Assembly: GCA_018333785.1 (NCBI GenBank)
Contig: JAGXSU010000001.1
Location: 1 to 46,203, forward strand
Origin: Methylomicrobium sp.
Lineage (GTDB): Bacteria > Pseudomonadota > Gammaproteobacteria > Methylococcales > Methylomonadaceae
DNA length: 46,203 nucleotides
Direction of reading: 5' to 3'
This document shows, piece by piece, positions 9,766-17,150 of this stretch. Below the pieces are notes generated by a model that had not been told where the DNA came from, searched no databases, and was given only the letters and a program-made list of their open reading frames with translations. Every line of letters starts with the position of its first letter. Position 1 is the stretch's first letter. The position numbers and the translations under genes are program-made.

Positions 9766-9942
9766 CGATTGCCTACGAAAAAAAGAAAAGGCGAAAGCAC
9801 CGGACTTATGATGAGAGCGAGGCTTTCAAAATAACCGGTTTTAAAAAAAAGGCCGACAACTTCCTTGGCATTTCCCGATTCTTACAAAACATTAAATTGC
9901 AGAAACGAGGTGCATGCCTTGTATATTAATGAGCAGGTAAAT

Positions 9943-11061
9943 CTATTGATTCATCAATTCTTCGTATACTGAATAGGTGTCCTTGCACATTCTTTCTAAG
10001 GTAAACAATGAATTTTCTTTTATAACAGGACGAATTGATAAAAAATCCTTTATTTTGGAAGTGGCAGTTTCAATGTCTCCAACGTCAACCAATCCTTCTT
10101 GAAATAATGCAGACATTTGTTCCTCTACACCTCCTATTGCGTAACCTATAACCGGTATGCCCAGGCTTAATGCTTCTGCCGTCGTCCTGCCAAAAGCTTC
10201 AGGTTCAGTTTTGATGGTTAAAACAATGCTGGAAATTGACATGATATTTTCAAGGTCATTTCGATGGCCGGTAAACGTTATATTGTTCGATAAACCCGCA
10301 TCGGCAACTGATTTTTCAAGTTCGTCCCGGTAATAGGTTTTTTTCGGATCCGTGTCTCCCACAATAAGGCCATGCACAGGAAGAGACAAATCAATTAAGC
10401 AATGCATAATTTTGATAAAGTCTTCATGACCTTTTTTACGCGTCAGGCGTCCGGGGATGGTTATTAACACTTTATCAGCTGTTTCCGGAAATTCTTCATA
10501 CCATGCCTGCCGCCATTCTTTACTTGGCCGGTACTCGGGAGTGAATTTTTGGGTATCAACGCCGCGATGAATAACCCTTATTTTGCTCGGATCGACATTA
10601 GGATAAGAGTTGATAATGTAGTTTTTCATCATATTGGAAACGGCAATGACGCGTTCACCGCATGCCATTATTTCGCTGTATCGATTAACCGAATGATGAC
10701 TGTGAAATGTGCTGACTAAATGGGGGCGGTCTTTTTTGGGTAATGATTTCCACGCCAAATAACATACCCAGGCCGGTAAGCGGGAGCGCAGATGGACGAT
10801 ATCCGGACGAATGTCAAGCATCAAGCGTCTGAACCAAGGGATATAGCGCAGTGTCGAGATTTTTTTTGCACCGATGTCGGCTTGAATATGTTCGCTGCCT
10901 TCATCAAGTAGTTGTTGTACCATCCGGCCACCTGCCGATACGACAATGGAGCGATGGCCTTGTTTAGCCAAAAAGCGGCCTATTTCCAGTGTGCCTTTTT
11001 CGACGCCCCCACCATTTAATGCCGGTAGGACTTGAATCACGGTTAGTTGCTTATTCGACAT
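9943..11061 (-). CDS. Glycosyltransferase family 4
   Basis: A 372-residue GT-B glycosyltransferase. The N-terminal loop is NGGGVEKGTLEIGRFLAKQG, and the donor-binding domain has ITIPGRLTRKKGHEDFI and the E-X7-E motif at E288-E296 (EAFGRTTAE) followed by LGIPVIGYAIGG. No membrane helix or signal peptide is present. It starts inside the last codons of the ELM1-family gene (11-bp overlap), so the two are translationally coupled and probably act on the same glycan. It converges on the O-antigen ligase gene. Composition resembles the rest of the chromosome rather than the GC-richer block. Donor and acceptor unknown; LPS core assembly is the likely setting. Confidence 0.82.
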   Translation of the reverse strand: MSNKQLTVIQVLPALNGGGVEKGTLEIGRFLAKQGHRSIVVSAGGRMVQQLLDEGSEHIQADIGAKKISTLRYIPWFRRLMLDIRPDIVHLRSRLPAWVCYLAWKSLPKKDRPHLVSTFHSHHSVNRYSEIMACGERVIAVSNMMKNYIINSYPNVDPSKIRVIHRGVDTQKFTPEYRPSKEWRQAWYEEFPETADKVLITIPGRLTRKKGHEDFIKIMHCLIDLSLPVHGLIVGDTDPKKTYYRDELEKSVADAGLSNNITFTGHRNDLENIMSISSIVLTIKTEPEAFGRTTAEALSLGIPVIGYAIGGVEEQMSALFQEGLVDVGDIETATSKIKDFLSIRPVIKENSLFTLERMCKDTYSVYEELMNQ

Positions 11062-11980
11062 AATTAAAGTGTTTAAGAATCAATTTCGCGCAGCGCTGCG
11101 CTTCATTCAATTGGAGAGTAGGGTTAGGTGTAACTGTTTTATTGAGCCAATCATTGATGCGATAAAGCGCTTTCGTTGTTAATAAATTCTGAATACCTTT
11201 CTGGATGCGGCCGTTTTTAAGAATTGGCACTTCCAATAACCCGGTTGAGGCACCGGAAGTCAAGCCTTCGTAGATCATCGATACACTGTCCTCACTGACC
11301 CATACAAAACCGGATTCGCAAAGTTGATCTGGAAGCCAGTCAGGTCCGGTTTCCGTATGGGGAATGATAGTCAGTTTGTTTTTGAGATGATTTAGAAGGG
11401 GTGAAAAATCGTCTGGCGTTCGTCTTGATGTGGTTAATTTCCAGCGAATGTCGGGGGCGCCATCGATGATGATTTCAATTTGTTCCGCCATCTGGCGACT
11501 GTTCCAACCGTGATGTTTAGAAGGCCCGCCGATCAGAAAAAGCCCTTTGTTTTTGTCGTGGGTTTGACAGGGCTTGATTTTATTGATGGCGCCCAGGGTT
11601 GATATCACGTTATTTTGCTGGAAATGTCCGTCATGTCGAGGAATCAAGGCCAGATCAAAAAGACCCAACGGTAGCGAGGGCTTCATTAAAACGATCGATT
11701 TCCCGCCAAAAAGAAAGCGGCCAATTAACAGTAAAAGATGAGTAGTATGTCCAGCAGCTATGATCAAGTCCGGTTTTTTGACCTGGACAGCCTTGTACAT
11801 ATTCACAATCGATTGAAAGCGAGCCGATAAAGTAAGGCCTGCATCGTACCAATGGTGCTCAATCGGCTTTAAATCAGCCAAGGCATTGGTCAAGCCTTCC
11901 AGCTGATTTCTATGGCCGGGTTTGTTATCGGTTATCAGCCATAGTTGCAGCGGTTGGGAAGGACTCATAATTTGGGTCAT
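11051..11980 (-). CDS. ELM1-family (DUF1022) protein, GT-B-like
   Basis: Bacterial member of the family named after the plant mitochondrial fission factor ELM1. The recognisable start is LWLITDNKPGHRNQLEGL (residues 13-30), followed by IIAAGHTTHLLLLI, LFLIGGPSKHHGW, and a C-terminal SEDSVSMIYEGLTSGASTGLLE segment, where a SED-S-M-ISEA-like signature is typical. Bacterial members usually sit in lipid A or LPS gene neighbourhoods, and the family is thought to share a GT-B fold, so a nucleotide-sugar-binding role is plausible but unproven. It overlaps the downstream GT4 gene by 11 bp. No clear ribosome site precedes the ATG; the in-frame ATG four codons later is an alternative start. Confidence 0.8.
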   Translation of the reverse strand: MTQIMSPSQPLQLWLITDNKPGHRNQLEGLTNALADLKPIEHHWYDAGLTLSARFQSIVNMYKAVQVKKPDLIIAAGHTTHLLLLIGRFLFGGKSIVLMKPSLPLGLFDLALIPRHDGHFQQNNVISTLGAINKIKPCQTHDKNKGLFLIGGPSKHHGWNSRQMAEQIEIIIDGAPDIRWKLTTSRRTPDDFSPLLNHLKNKLTIIPHTETGPDWLPDQLCESGFVWVSEDSVSMIYEGLTSGASTGLLEVPILKNGRIQKGIQNLLTTKALYRINDWLNKTVTPNPTLQLNEAQRCAKLILKHFNYVE

Positions 11981-12161
11981 TTATACAAAGGTTAAGGCAT
12001 TTACGGGCGCCCAGATTAGCATGGGCTAACGCCATATTCAATGTGAGCAACATATGGATTATGCTCAGAGAACTAATCAAGGGGCTTGAGAAATAATACT
12101 ATCTTCTGCTTGATTACCTATATCTCCACCAAATTCCTAAAAATAAATGAAATGTGTTTGC

Positions 12162-13016
12162 TCAGAATTCACTGGATTTGGGAAGTTCAGATTTTGGCGT
12201 TGATTCAGAGATGGTGAGCGTGCCTTTATGAAAAAGGGCATCATCCTTTTTCGGCTCAACGGAAGCGCTTTCAATAAGAATCCGGCATGCCGACGCGCCT
12301 ATCAGTCTGCTGTTAGATAATAAAACGCGTTTTAAATGCCTATCAACCTTCAGAAATTTGGATTGGTTCCAATAAGTATTTTCCGGATATCCCTCAGCGG
12401 ATAAAGACTCCAATCCCCAGTTTAATAAATAGTGAGTTGAATTGGTCGATTTTTGCTCCTGATAAAAGTTTTTTATTGATGAGTTTTGAAAAGTAATTAA
12501 ACCGTTATTCAATCCCGATACATTCAGGTGACTTTCAATAACGGCCAGATTTGATTCCTTATTTATGTTGAATTCACCAGAATATCCGGATATTAACGTC
12601 TCTTTCAGTTTACCGTTGTTATGCTGTTTTATAGTAATGGTTTGTCCACGGAAGTCGTCCGGAGGATTTAGGCTGGCAGTAAGCGCAAGAGGTTCTGTAT
12701 TCTCGGGAGAAAAAAGCTTGATGTTATTAGTTTGTGGACTTTTACCAGATCCGTTGGTGGAAACCTCAATAGAGTAAACTCCTGCAGTTAACTGGCAACT
12801 GTTGACATGAATAACCGTCTCTGCAATATGCATGATGCTTTCAAAAAGCGCAATACCTAAAGTTTCAGAAGCGCTGAGGTCAATGATTGTGAGAGGCAGA
12901 GGGCCGTTGTCAAACATGCTGGGAGCTTGCGGAGCCTTCTGTGGCTCTCCGTTTGCGATAGTCATCACTGCAAAGCTCAAGATAATTGAGCCCAACTTGG
13001 CAGATGAGTTTTTCAT
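12162..13016 (-). CDS. Exported two-cysteine family protein, divergent copy (paralog 1)
   Basis: I do not recognise this family. It is the most divergent of four tandem paralogs. The start is set at ATG 13016, because AAAAGG lies eight bases upstream and the resulting N-terminus (MKNSSAKLGSIILSFAVMTIANG) is a Sec signal peptide; an in-frame ATG at 13136 would bury that signal. Shared features are an N-terminal LFESIMHIAETVIH-x3-C block ending at C74, the NFYQEQ and NWGLESLS-x2-GYP block, and ASACRILIE with C244. The KYWQRSKSRRDDG segment of the others has decayed to TYWNQSKFLKVD. It ends in a short tail rich in Ser, Glu and Pro. Function unknown; two conserved cysteines suggest a periplasmic or extracellular disulfide. 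Confidence 0.8.
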   Translation of the reverse strand: MKNSSAKLGSIILSFAVMTIANGEPQKAPQAPSMFDNGPLPLTIIDLSASETLGIALFESIMHIAETVIHVNSCQLTAGVYSIEVSTNGSGKSPQTNNIKLFSPENTEPLALTASLNPPDDFRGQTITIKQHNNGKLKETLISGYSGEFNINKESNLAVIESHLNVSGLNNGLITFQNSSIKNFYQEQKSTNSTHYLLNWGLESLSAEGYPENTYWNQSKFLKVDRHLKRVLLSNSRLIGASACRILIESASVEPKKDDALFHKGTLTISESTPKSELPKSSEF

Positions 13017-13092
13017 AAATTTAACCTTTTGATTTTCGATCAGGAGTTGTTTAGGAAGTGGGGAAGTCTGAATCTTAAGAAATCTGGGCGCT

Positions 13093-13120
13093 GTTTGAGG
13101 CAAATAAATTCGCCCCAAAC
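13093..13120 (-). other. Hairpin between paralogs 2 and 1
   Basis: A 9-bp stem (GTTTGGGGC / GCCTCAAAC read on the minus strand) with a 10-nt AT-rich loop. The single imperfect position is a G-U pair only in minus-strand RNA, which is the transcribed direction, so it probably acts as RNA. No U-run follows. It lies 77 bp upstream of the paralog 1 start. It may be an attenuator or an mRNA-stabilising element. Confidence 0.4.
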
Positions 13121-13237
13121 AACGAAATTCAATCATCGAGAAGTTATTTCAAGCCGAAAACGGATTTGGGTGACGGCTCTTATAGTCTTTAACTATCAGA
13201 GCAGGCAAGACGAACTTTAAAATCTGACAATGTAGCC

Positions 13238-14125
13238 TTATTGTTGTGCTGGTAAGTCAACTTCATTAAATGGAAACTCATCAAACGCAGAAACTTGTGC
13301 GCCAGGAGTAACCGATTCAATTTTTAGACTACCTTCTTGCCAAAAATAATTAATATTGTTGTAGCCGTTCGTGTCTATGGTGATTCGGCAGGGGGAAGTC
13401 TGAATCAAACTATCCCTAACAAAAACAGTGCGTGCAATATTACCGTCATCACGGCGCGATTTTGATCGTTGCCAATTTTTATTCACTGGGTAACCCAGTT
13501 TAGATGTCATATTCAAGCCCCAATCGGAGATGTTGTAAAAGTCCCGGTCTGAGTCGCTTAAAGAGTCCCGATAAAGGCTTTTGACGGTATGAGTTGCATA
13601 CGTGTCAAGCTCAGCATTTATACTCTCTACCTCCAGTTTGCTGTTCGATGTCATCAGGTTACTTAAGTCGTTATAAGTAACCTGGGCAGTGTAGTCATTG
13701 ACCTGCATGTCTTCCAAAGTGCCGGGAGAGAGCTGATAAAGCAGAATGGTTACACCCCGTCCAGTCACGGGTTCGCTTGGAATCGCAAAAAGACGGTATG
13801 AACCACCGGATGAGGTGAGCAGGACTGTATTGTTTTGCCGACGTCCACGGACACGGCCATCAGAAAAGATGTTAACTTTGTATTCGCCTATTGCATCGCT
13901 ACAACTGCTTGCATGAATCCTGGCTTCAGCCACATCCATAATGCCATCATACAAGGCGAAAGCAGATCTTTCCGGATTACTCAAATCAGTGTTCGTAGTC
14001 AGGGTAGAGTTGGGGTCCATAGCATAAATATCGCTAATTGCAGGTGGATTAAGACTCTCAGCACACACAATGCTTGAACAGCTTATAATCACCGCCGAGG
14101 TTAACGTAATTATGTTGTGGTTCAT
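13238..14125 (-). CDS. Exported two-cysteine family protein (paralog 2)
   Basis: Unrecognised exported family. The 295 residues start with a Sec signal peptide ending near VCA-ES (residues 20-23); the residue before C21 is Val, so a lipobox is unlikely. The shared N-terminal block (SDIYAMDP, TDLSNPERSAFALYDGIMDVAEARIH) leads to C75. The C-terminal half has SLYRD, DWGLNMTSKLGYPVNKNWQRS, RTVFVRD and C246 in CRITID, then YFWQEGSLKIES. The ribosome site GAGGAG six bases before the ATG is strong, suggesting high expression. Only 40 bp separate it from paralog 3, so the two are probably cotranscribed. It ends with FDEFPFNE, like FDEHPFN at the end of paralog 4. Confidence 0.85.
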   Translation of the reverse strand: MNHNIITLTSAVIISCSSIVCAESLNPPAISDIYAMDPNSTLTTNTDLSNPERSAFALYDGIMDVAEARIHASSCSDAIGEYKVNIFSDGRVRGRRQNNTVLLTSSGGSYRLFAIPSEPVTGRGVTILLYQLSPGTLEDMQVNDYTAQVTYNDLSNLMTSNSKLEVESINAELDTYATHTVKSLYRDSLSDSDRDFYNISDWGLNMTSKLGYPVNKNWQRSKSRRDDGNIARTVFVRDSLIQTSPCRITIDTNGYNNINYFWQEGSLKIESVTPGAQVSAFDEFPFNEVDLPAQQ

Positions 14126-14165
14126 TAAAAACTCCTCAAAAATTCAAAATAGTTATTGACCTATC

Positions 14166-15002
14166 CTAAAACTCAAATTCATAAGCAGGAGATGGAGGAT
14201 CGGTGCTGATAGTCAATGTTCCAGATTGCCAGAAAAAATCTATGTTATTAAAGTCTGACGTGTCGATAACAATTCGGCAGGCATTGGGTCCGACAAGCCT
14301 TTCTTTTACTATTACAGTTCGTCCTAATACTCCGTCGTTACGAAGCGACTTTGAGCGTTGCCAATATTTTTGAATGGGGTAGCCCAAATTGGATAATGAT
14401 TTTAGGCCCCAGTCAAAAATGTATGGGAGACCTGTTACGCTATCGGTAGACCGATAAAAGTTTTTGAGATCTCGGCTTTGATAGGCTGTAAAACGTCCAT
14501 TAATTCCTTGAACATTAGTAACACTGTCTATGTTGAGTGTCGTGGTATTTGCATCGTAAGTTGCATTGGAATAGTAACCATTCACTTTGATGCGGTTTAA
14601 CGAGCCCGGTTCTGTCTGCTTGACTGTGATTGCCTGGCCTCTAAATTGAACTAATGGATTAATAGTCGCGTACAAGGTAAACGTTGACGCTGGCGAATCC
14701 ACGGTTACAAAATTGTAATCAGGGTTATTCACCGTGCCATCGGTGAATATGAATAATTCGTAAGTCCCTGCCAACAAAGAACAGCTCATGGCGGCAATGA
14801 CTGCTTCAGTTTGATGCATCACTCCGGCTAAAAGCGCGTAAGCCGCCCTTTCTGGGCCGAATAAACCTGTTTTAGCAACGGGAGGAGATGTCGGCCCGGC
14901 TGCATAGATATCGGGGGGCGGCATGGGATTTGCGGTGGATGAAGCCGTCGCAATGGACGCTAAACCTGACAACATTACTGCTGCTATGAGTTTGTAGTTC
15001 AT
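14166..15002 (-). CDS. Exported two-cysteine family protein (paralog 3)
   Basis: Unrecognised exported family; 278 residues with a Sec signal peptide (MNYKLIAAVMLSGLASIATA, cleavage near residue 20). The paralog core is intact: DIYAAGPTSP, ERAAYALLAGVMHQTEAVIAAMSC (C74; read as two blocks), then IKVNGYYSNATYD, INGRFTAYQSRDLKNFYR, FDWGLKSLSNLGYPIQKYW, RSKSLRNDG, RTVIVKERLVG and C242 in ACRIVID, ending FFWQSGTLTIST. It lacks the basic-acidic tail of paralogs 2 and 4 and ends YEFEF. GAGG lies ten bases before the ATG. The 298-bp upstream gap holds a loop-matched hairpin (15160-15186), so it may start its own transcript carrying paralogs 3 and 2. Confidence 0.85.
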   Translation of the reverse strand: MNYKLIAAVMLSGLASIATASSTANPMPPPDIYAAGPTSPPVAKTGLFGPERAAYALLAGVMHQTEAVIAAMSCSLLAGTYELFIFTDGTVNNPDYNFVTVDSPASTFTLYATINPLVQFRGQAITVKQTEPGSLNRIKVNGYYSNATYDANTTTLNIDSVTNVQGINGRFTAYQSRDLKNFYRSTDSVTGLPYIFDWGLKSLSNLGYPIQKYWQRSKSLRNDGVLGRTVIVKERLVGPNACRIVIDTSDFNNIDFFWQSGTLTISTDPPSPAYEFEF

Positions 15003-15300
15003 TGCTGCACGTCCTCGAAAGTTTATGGTTTTAGGTAGGTAATTAACTGGTTTTTGATGTTCAAAATATTAAAAAATTAAACAGTTTTTAAGTATTAAGA
15101 CAGGCAGGGTCCTCTGGGGCTTCTTTATTAGAAGCGCTTAAAGACTAACGACCATAATGGGCTGCTAACGCATGACATTAGCAGCCGCTTGGCAACTTGT
15201 TTGTCTAAAATTTATGTATTCCGTATGGAGACGTTCACCACGCGGACCATCCAAAATTAGCTAATGCAAGTTTTTTATAATTTAAACGGTCCACTCACCA
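15003..15300. other. Intergenic region between paralogs 4 and 3
   Basis: Nearly 300 bp without a gene. It contains the hairpin at 15160-15186 and a short palindrome (AAGCGCTT at 15132-15139). The remainder is AT-rich, and I see no convincing promoter pair. It must hold the leader of paralog 3, and perhaps the end of the paralog 4 transcript. Confidence 0.4.
15160..15186 (-). other. Hairpin with CATGACA loop upstream of paralog 3
   Basis: A perfect 9-bp stem (GGCTGCTAA / TTAGCAGCC) with a 9-nt loop CGCATGACA on the plus strand. The loop shares CATGACA with the hairpin upstream of paralog 4, although the stems differ completely. No T-run follows on either strand, so it does not look like a standard intrinsic terminator. 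Confidence 0.5.
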
Positions 15301-16155
15301 TTAATTGAATGGATGCTCGTCAAATGCTGCTACTGGTGCGGATGGAGCAACAGACTCAATTTTCAGGCTACCGTTTTGCCAGAAATAATCTCTGTTGTTT
15401 GATCCAACTGTATCGATAGTGATACGGCAGGAATTTGCACCTACTAAGCGGTCTTTCACAAATACGGTGCGGCCAATATCGCCATTGTCACGGCGAGATT
15501 TAGAACGTTGCCAGTATTTGTTGACTGGGTAACCTAGTTTTGAAATGGATTGCAGGCCCCAATCAAAGATGGTGTAGTAATCATTGTGTGAGCTATTCAA
15601 CGCGCCACGATAGAAGTCTTTAATGACACGACCTGAATAAGAATCAGGTCTGCCGTTGATTCCTACTACGTCAACACGGCTGTCAGAAACCATCATGTTG
15701 TTGACGCTGTTGTAAACCACGTCAGCATGATATAAGCCCACGCCTATTCCACCCAACTTTCCAGAGCCAAGCTGATCCACTACCACTTTTTGTCCTCGAC
15801 CGGCAACGGAAGCATCTAATTGAGCGTCAAGCTCGAATGTGCTTCCTCCTGAGACGACTTCTACTGAGTTGTCTTTAGACGCATTATTGCTGGTGTAACC
15901 ATTGGCAAAAATGCTTACATCGGCTGTCAGGCTGGTGCAACCTTGTGCGTGAACTCTGGCTTCTGCGACTTGCATTACGCCTTCATAAAGAGCGTAAGCC
16001 GCTCTTTCTGCAGCGCTCAAATCTGTGGTAGCCACAATGGGTGACTGAGGTCCGTTACTGTAAATGTCATTGATTAATGGTGGGTTGGCTGCGTTCGCCA
16101 TGGATGAAATCCCGATCATTACGGCTGACGCTACGATTGTTAATTTTGTGTTCAT
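15301..16155 (-). CDS. Exported two-cysteine family protein (paralog 4)
   Basis: Unrecognised exported family; 284 residues from ATG 16155. That start is chosen over an in-frame ATG at 16224 because AAGGAG sits six bases upstream and the N-terminus becomes a clean Sec signal (cleavage MANA-AN after residue 22). Core features: NDIYSNGPQSP, TDLSAAERAAYALYEGVM, C73 in HAQGC, INGRPDSYSGRVIKDFYRG, FDWGLQSISKLGYPVNKYWQ, RSKSRRDNGDIGRTVFVKD, C243 in SCRITID and YFWQNGSLKIES, ending AFDEHPFN. It is closest to paralog 2. The strong ribosome site suggests abundant product. A perfect 12-bp palindrome (CTCTTATAAGAG, 16170-16181) and a GC-rich hairpin lie in its leader. Role unknown; its place beside a type II secretion operon makes it a candidate substrate. 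Confidence 0.86.
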   Translation of the reverse strand: MNTKLTIVASAVMIGISSMANAANPPLINDIYSNGPQSPIVATTDLSAAERAAYALYEGVMQVAEARVHAQGCTSLTADVSIFANGYTSNNASKDNSVEVVSGGSTFELDAQLDASVAGRGQKVVVDQLGSGKLGGIGVGLYHADVVYNSVNNMMVSDSRVDVVGINGRPDSYSGRVIKDFYRGALNSSHNDYYTIFDWGLQSISKLGYPVNKYWQRSKSRRDNGDIGRTVFVKDRLVGANSCRITIDTVGSNNRDYFWQNGSLKIESVAPSAPVAAFDEHPFN

Positions 16156-16169
16156 AAAAAACTCCTTAA

Positions 16170-16181
16170 CTCTTATAAGAG
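16170..16181. promoter_or_regulatory. 12-bp perfect palindrome in the paralog 4 leader
   Basis: CTCTTATAAGAG reads identically on both strands and lies just upstream of the paralog 4 ribosome site. It could be an operator half-site pair or a small RNA hairpin. No protein is implicated by the sequence, so this remains a position to test. Confidence 0.3.
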
Positions 16182-16209
16182 AATAATAGGGTGCCATGTT
16201 GACCAATTG

Positions 16210-16240
16210 AGTCAGCGGGGACATGACAGCCCCGCTGACT
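16210..16240 (-). other. GC-rich hairpin with CATGACA loop upstream of paralog 4
   Basis: A perfect 11-bp GC-rich stem (AGTCAGCGGGG / CCCCGCTGACT) with a 9-nt loop ACATGACAG. It lies between the VPLP-CTERM gene and paralog 4, 55 bp before the paralog 4 start. There is no U-run, so it is either a weak terminator of the upstream gene or a structured leader element. CAATTGAGTC at its left edge (16204-16213) is also repeated in inverse at 16333-16342. Confidence 0.5.
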
Positions 16241-16348
16241 AAGAGAGCATATTGCTCAATTCTTTGTTGATAACAGTTTTAAAGGTTTTCTGGTCTGACT
16301 TATCATCTTGGGAACAAGTAGCGGGTTGGTTTGACTCAATTGTGCTTA

Positions 16349-17044
16349 TCAGGCCGGTTTTTTACGCCATGTCGATAATAAGCCTATGAGTGCTGAGCCC
16401 ATTAACCAGACAGTGCCTGGAAGTGGAACCTGAGATGGCGGATCAATGGGTCCAGTCAATCCGGACCGTTTTACGCCTTCCACTTTCATGATGAAAGGTC
16501 CCTCATCTCCAAATTGAGCGCCTTCACCCCTGTCAAACGCCCAATATCCTGGGCCGCCATCGTAAGACCATTCGGTTAGAGCCGCCTCAGCAGTGGCTGA
16601 AAGATAAACCCAATACCAGCTGTTCTTCTGAAATACCGCTGGAGCGTTAGTATCTTGCTGGGGAGCACTAAATACAGCAAGCTTGGCAGTTGTGTTGAAC
16701 GAACTGGGATTAATCATACTGATCAATGAACTGCCGGGTGCTGAAGGGGCATCTGTTTGATTTGCAGAATCCGAATAGACTTGCAGTGAAATCCCCGCTG
16801 TGGGGCCGAATAATGTTCCGGAACGAAGCAATAAAGTTATATCGCCTACATCACAGCCAAAGGGGCAAGCAGCTTCGGTTACGCGAAATGCGCTCGCCAT
16901 CCAGCCTGGAGGGATGCCTTGGCTACCAAATTCTTGTAAATTGGTGTTGTCATGTAGAACATTTGCCGAGGCTGATCCGGCCAAAAGGCCTAAGGCGACA
17001 ATAGAGCTAAATTTTTTAAATGGAATTTTCTTTTCGAACATCAT
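16349..17044 (-). CDS. PEP-CTERM-like (VPLP-type) exported surface protein
   Basis: A 231-residue exported protein with an N-terminal signal peptide (about residues 1-28, ending ASA-N) and a C-terminal sorting signal. The tail begins VPLPGTVWLMGSALIGLL near residue 206 and ends in a basic stretch (WRKKPA), the tripartite form recognised by exosortase systems; VPLP variants are common in gammaproteobacteria. The body (NTNLQEFGSQG, then DVGDITLLLRSG and WYWVYLSA) resembles choice-of-anchor R-type domains. C60 and C64 lie in AACPFGC. AGGGG six bases before the ATG is the ribosome site. Directly upstream is a GEMM-I-like riboswitch, so expression is probably set by a cyclic dinucleotide. The matching exosortase is not in this window. 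Confidence 0.82.
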   Translation of the reverse strand: MMFEKKIPFKKFSSIVALGLLAGSASANVLHDNTNLQEFGSQGIPPGWMASAFRVTEAACPFGCDVGDITLLLRSGTLFGPTAGISLQVYSDSANQTDAPSAPGSSLISMINPSSFNTTAKLAVFSAPQQDTNAPAVFQKNSWYWVYLSATAEAALTEWSYDGGPGYWAFDRGEGAQFGDEGPFIMKVEGVKRSGLTGPIDPPSQVPLPGTVWLMGSALIGLLSTWRKKPA

Positions 17045-17066
17045 AAATTACCCCTAAGTGAAATAA

Positions 17067-17150
17067 TTTAAGTGCAACCGGACTATCTGTTTGTCTGCAG
17101 ATTCTTGGCTTTCCGTCCCCGACTCACGACGGGTTAGGCTTTTACTTAAA
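17067..17150 (-). ncRNA. GEMM-I-like cyclic-di-GMP riboswitch in the PEP-CTERM gene leader
   Basis: The 84-nt minus-strand RNA follows the class I cyclic-di-GMP (GEMM-I) layout. Read 5' to 3', it has a closing stem UUUAAGU/ACUUAAA, then GCCUAACC, a hairpin with a GNRA loop (CGUC-GUGA-GUCG, one U-U mismatch), the near-invariant block GGGACGGAAAGCC (consensus GGGACGCAAAGCC), a second hairpin AUCUG/CAGAU, then AUAGUCCGGUUGC (consensus form UAGCCGGGUUGCC). It ends 22 nt before the start codon, leaving just room for the AGGGG ribosome site, which favours translational control. Substitutions in conserved positions could shift ligand choice or mark a degenerate copy. Confidence 0.68.

Noticed and set aside
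13029-13220. 63-codon plus-strand frame between paralogs 1 and 2
   Set aside because: Antisense to the leader of the array, with no ribosome site and no motif.
15160-16240. Hairpins between paralogs as integron attC sites of a gene-cassette array
   Set aside because: The conserved GTTRRRY and RYYYAAC core sites are missing, no integrase is present, and the stems are short and unrelated to each other.
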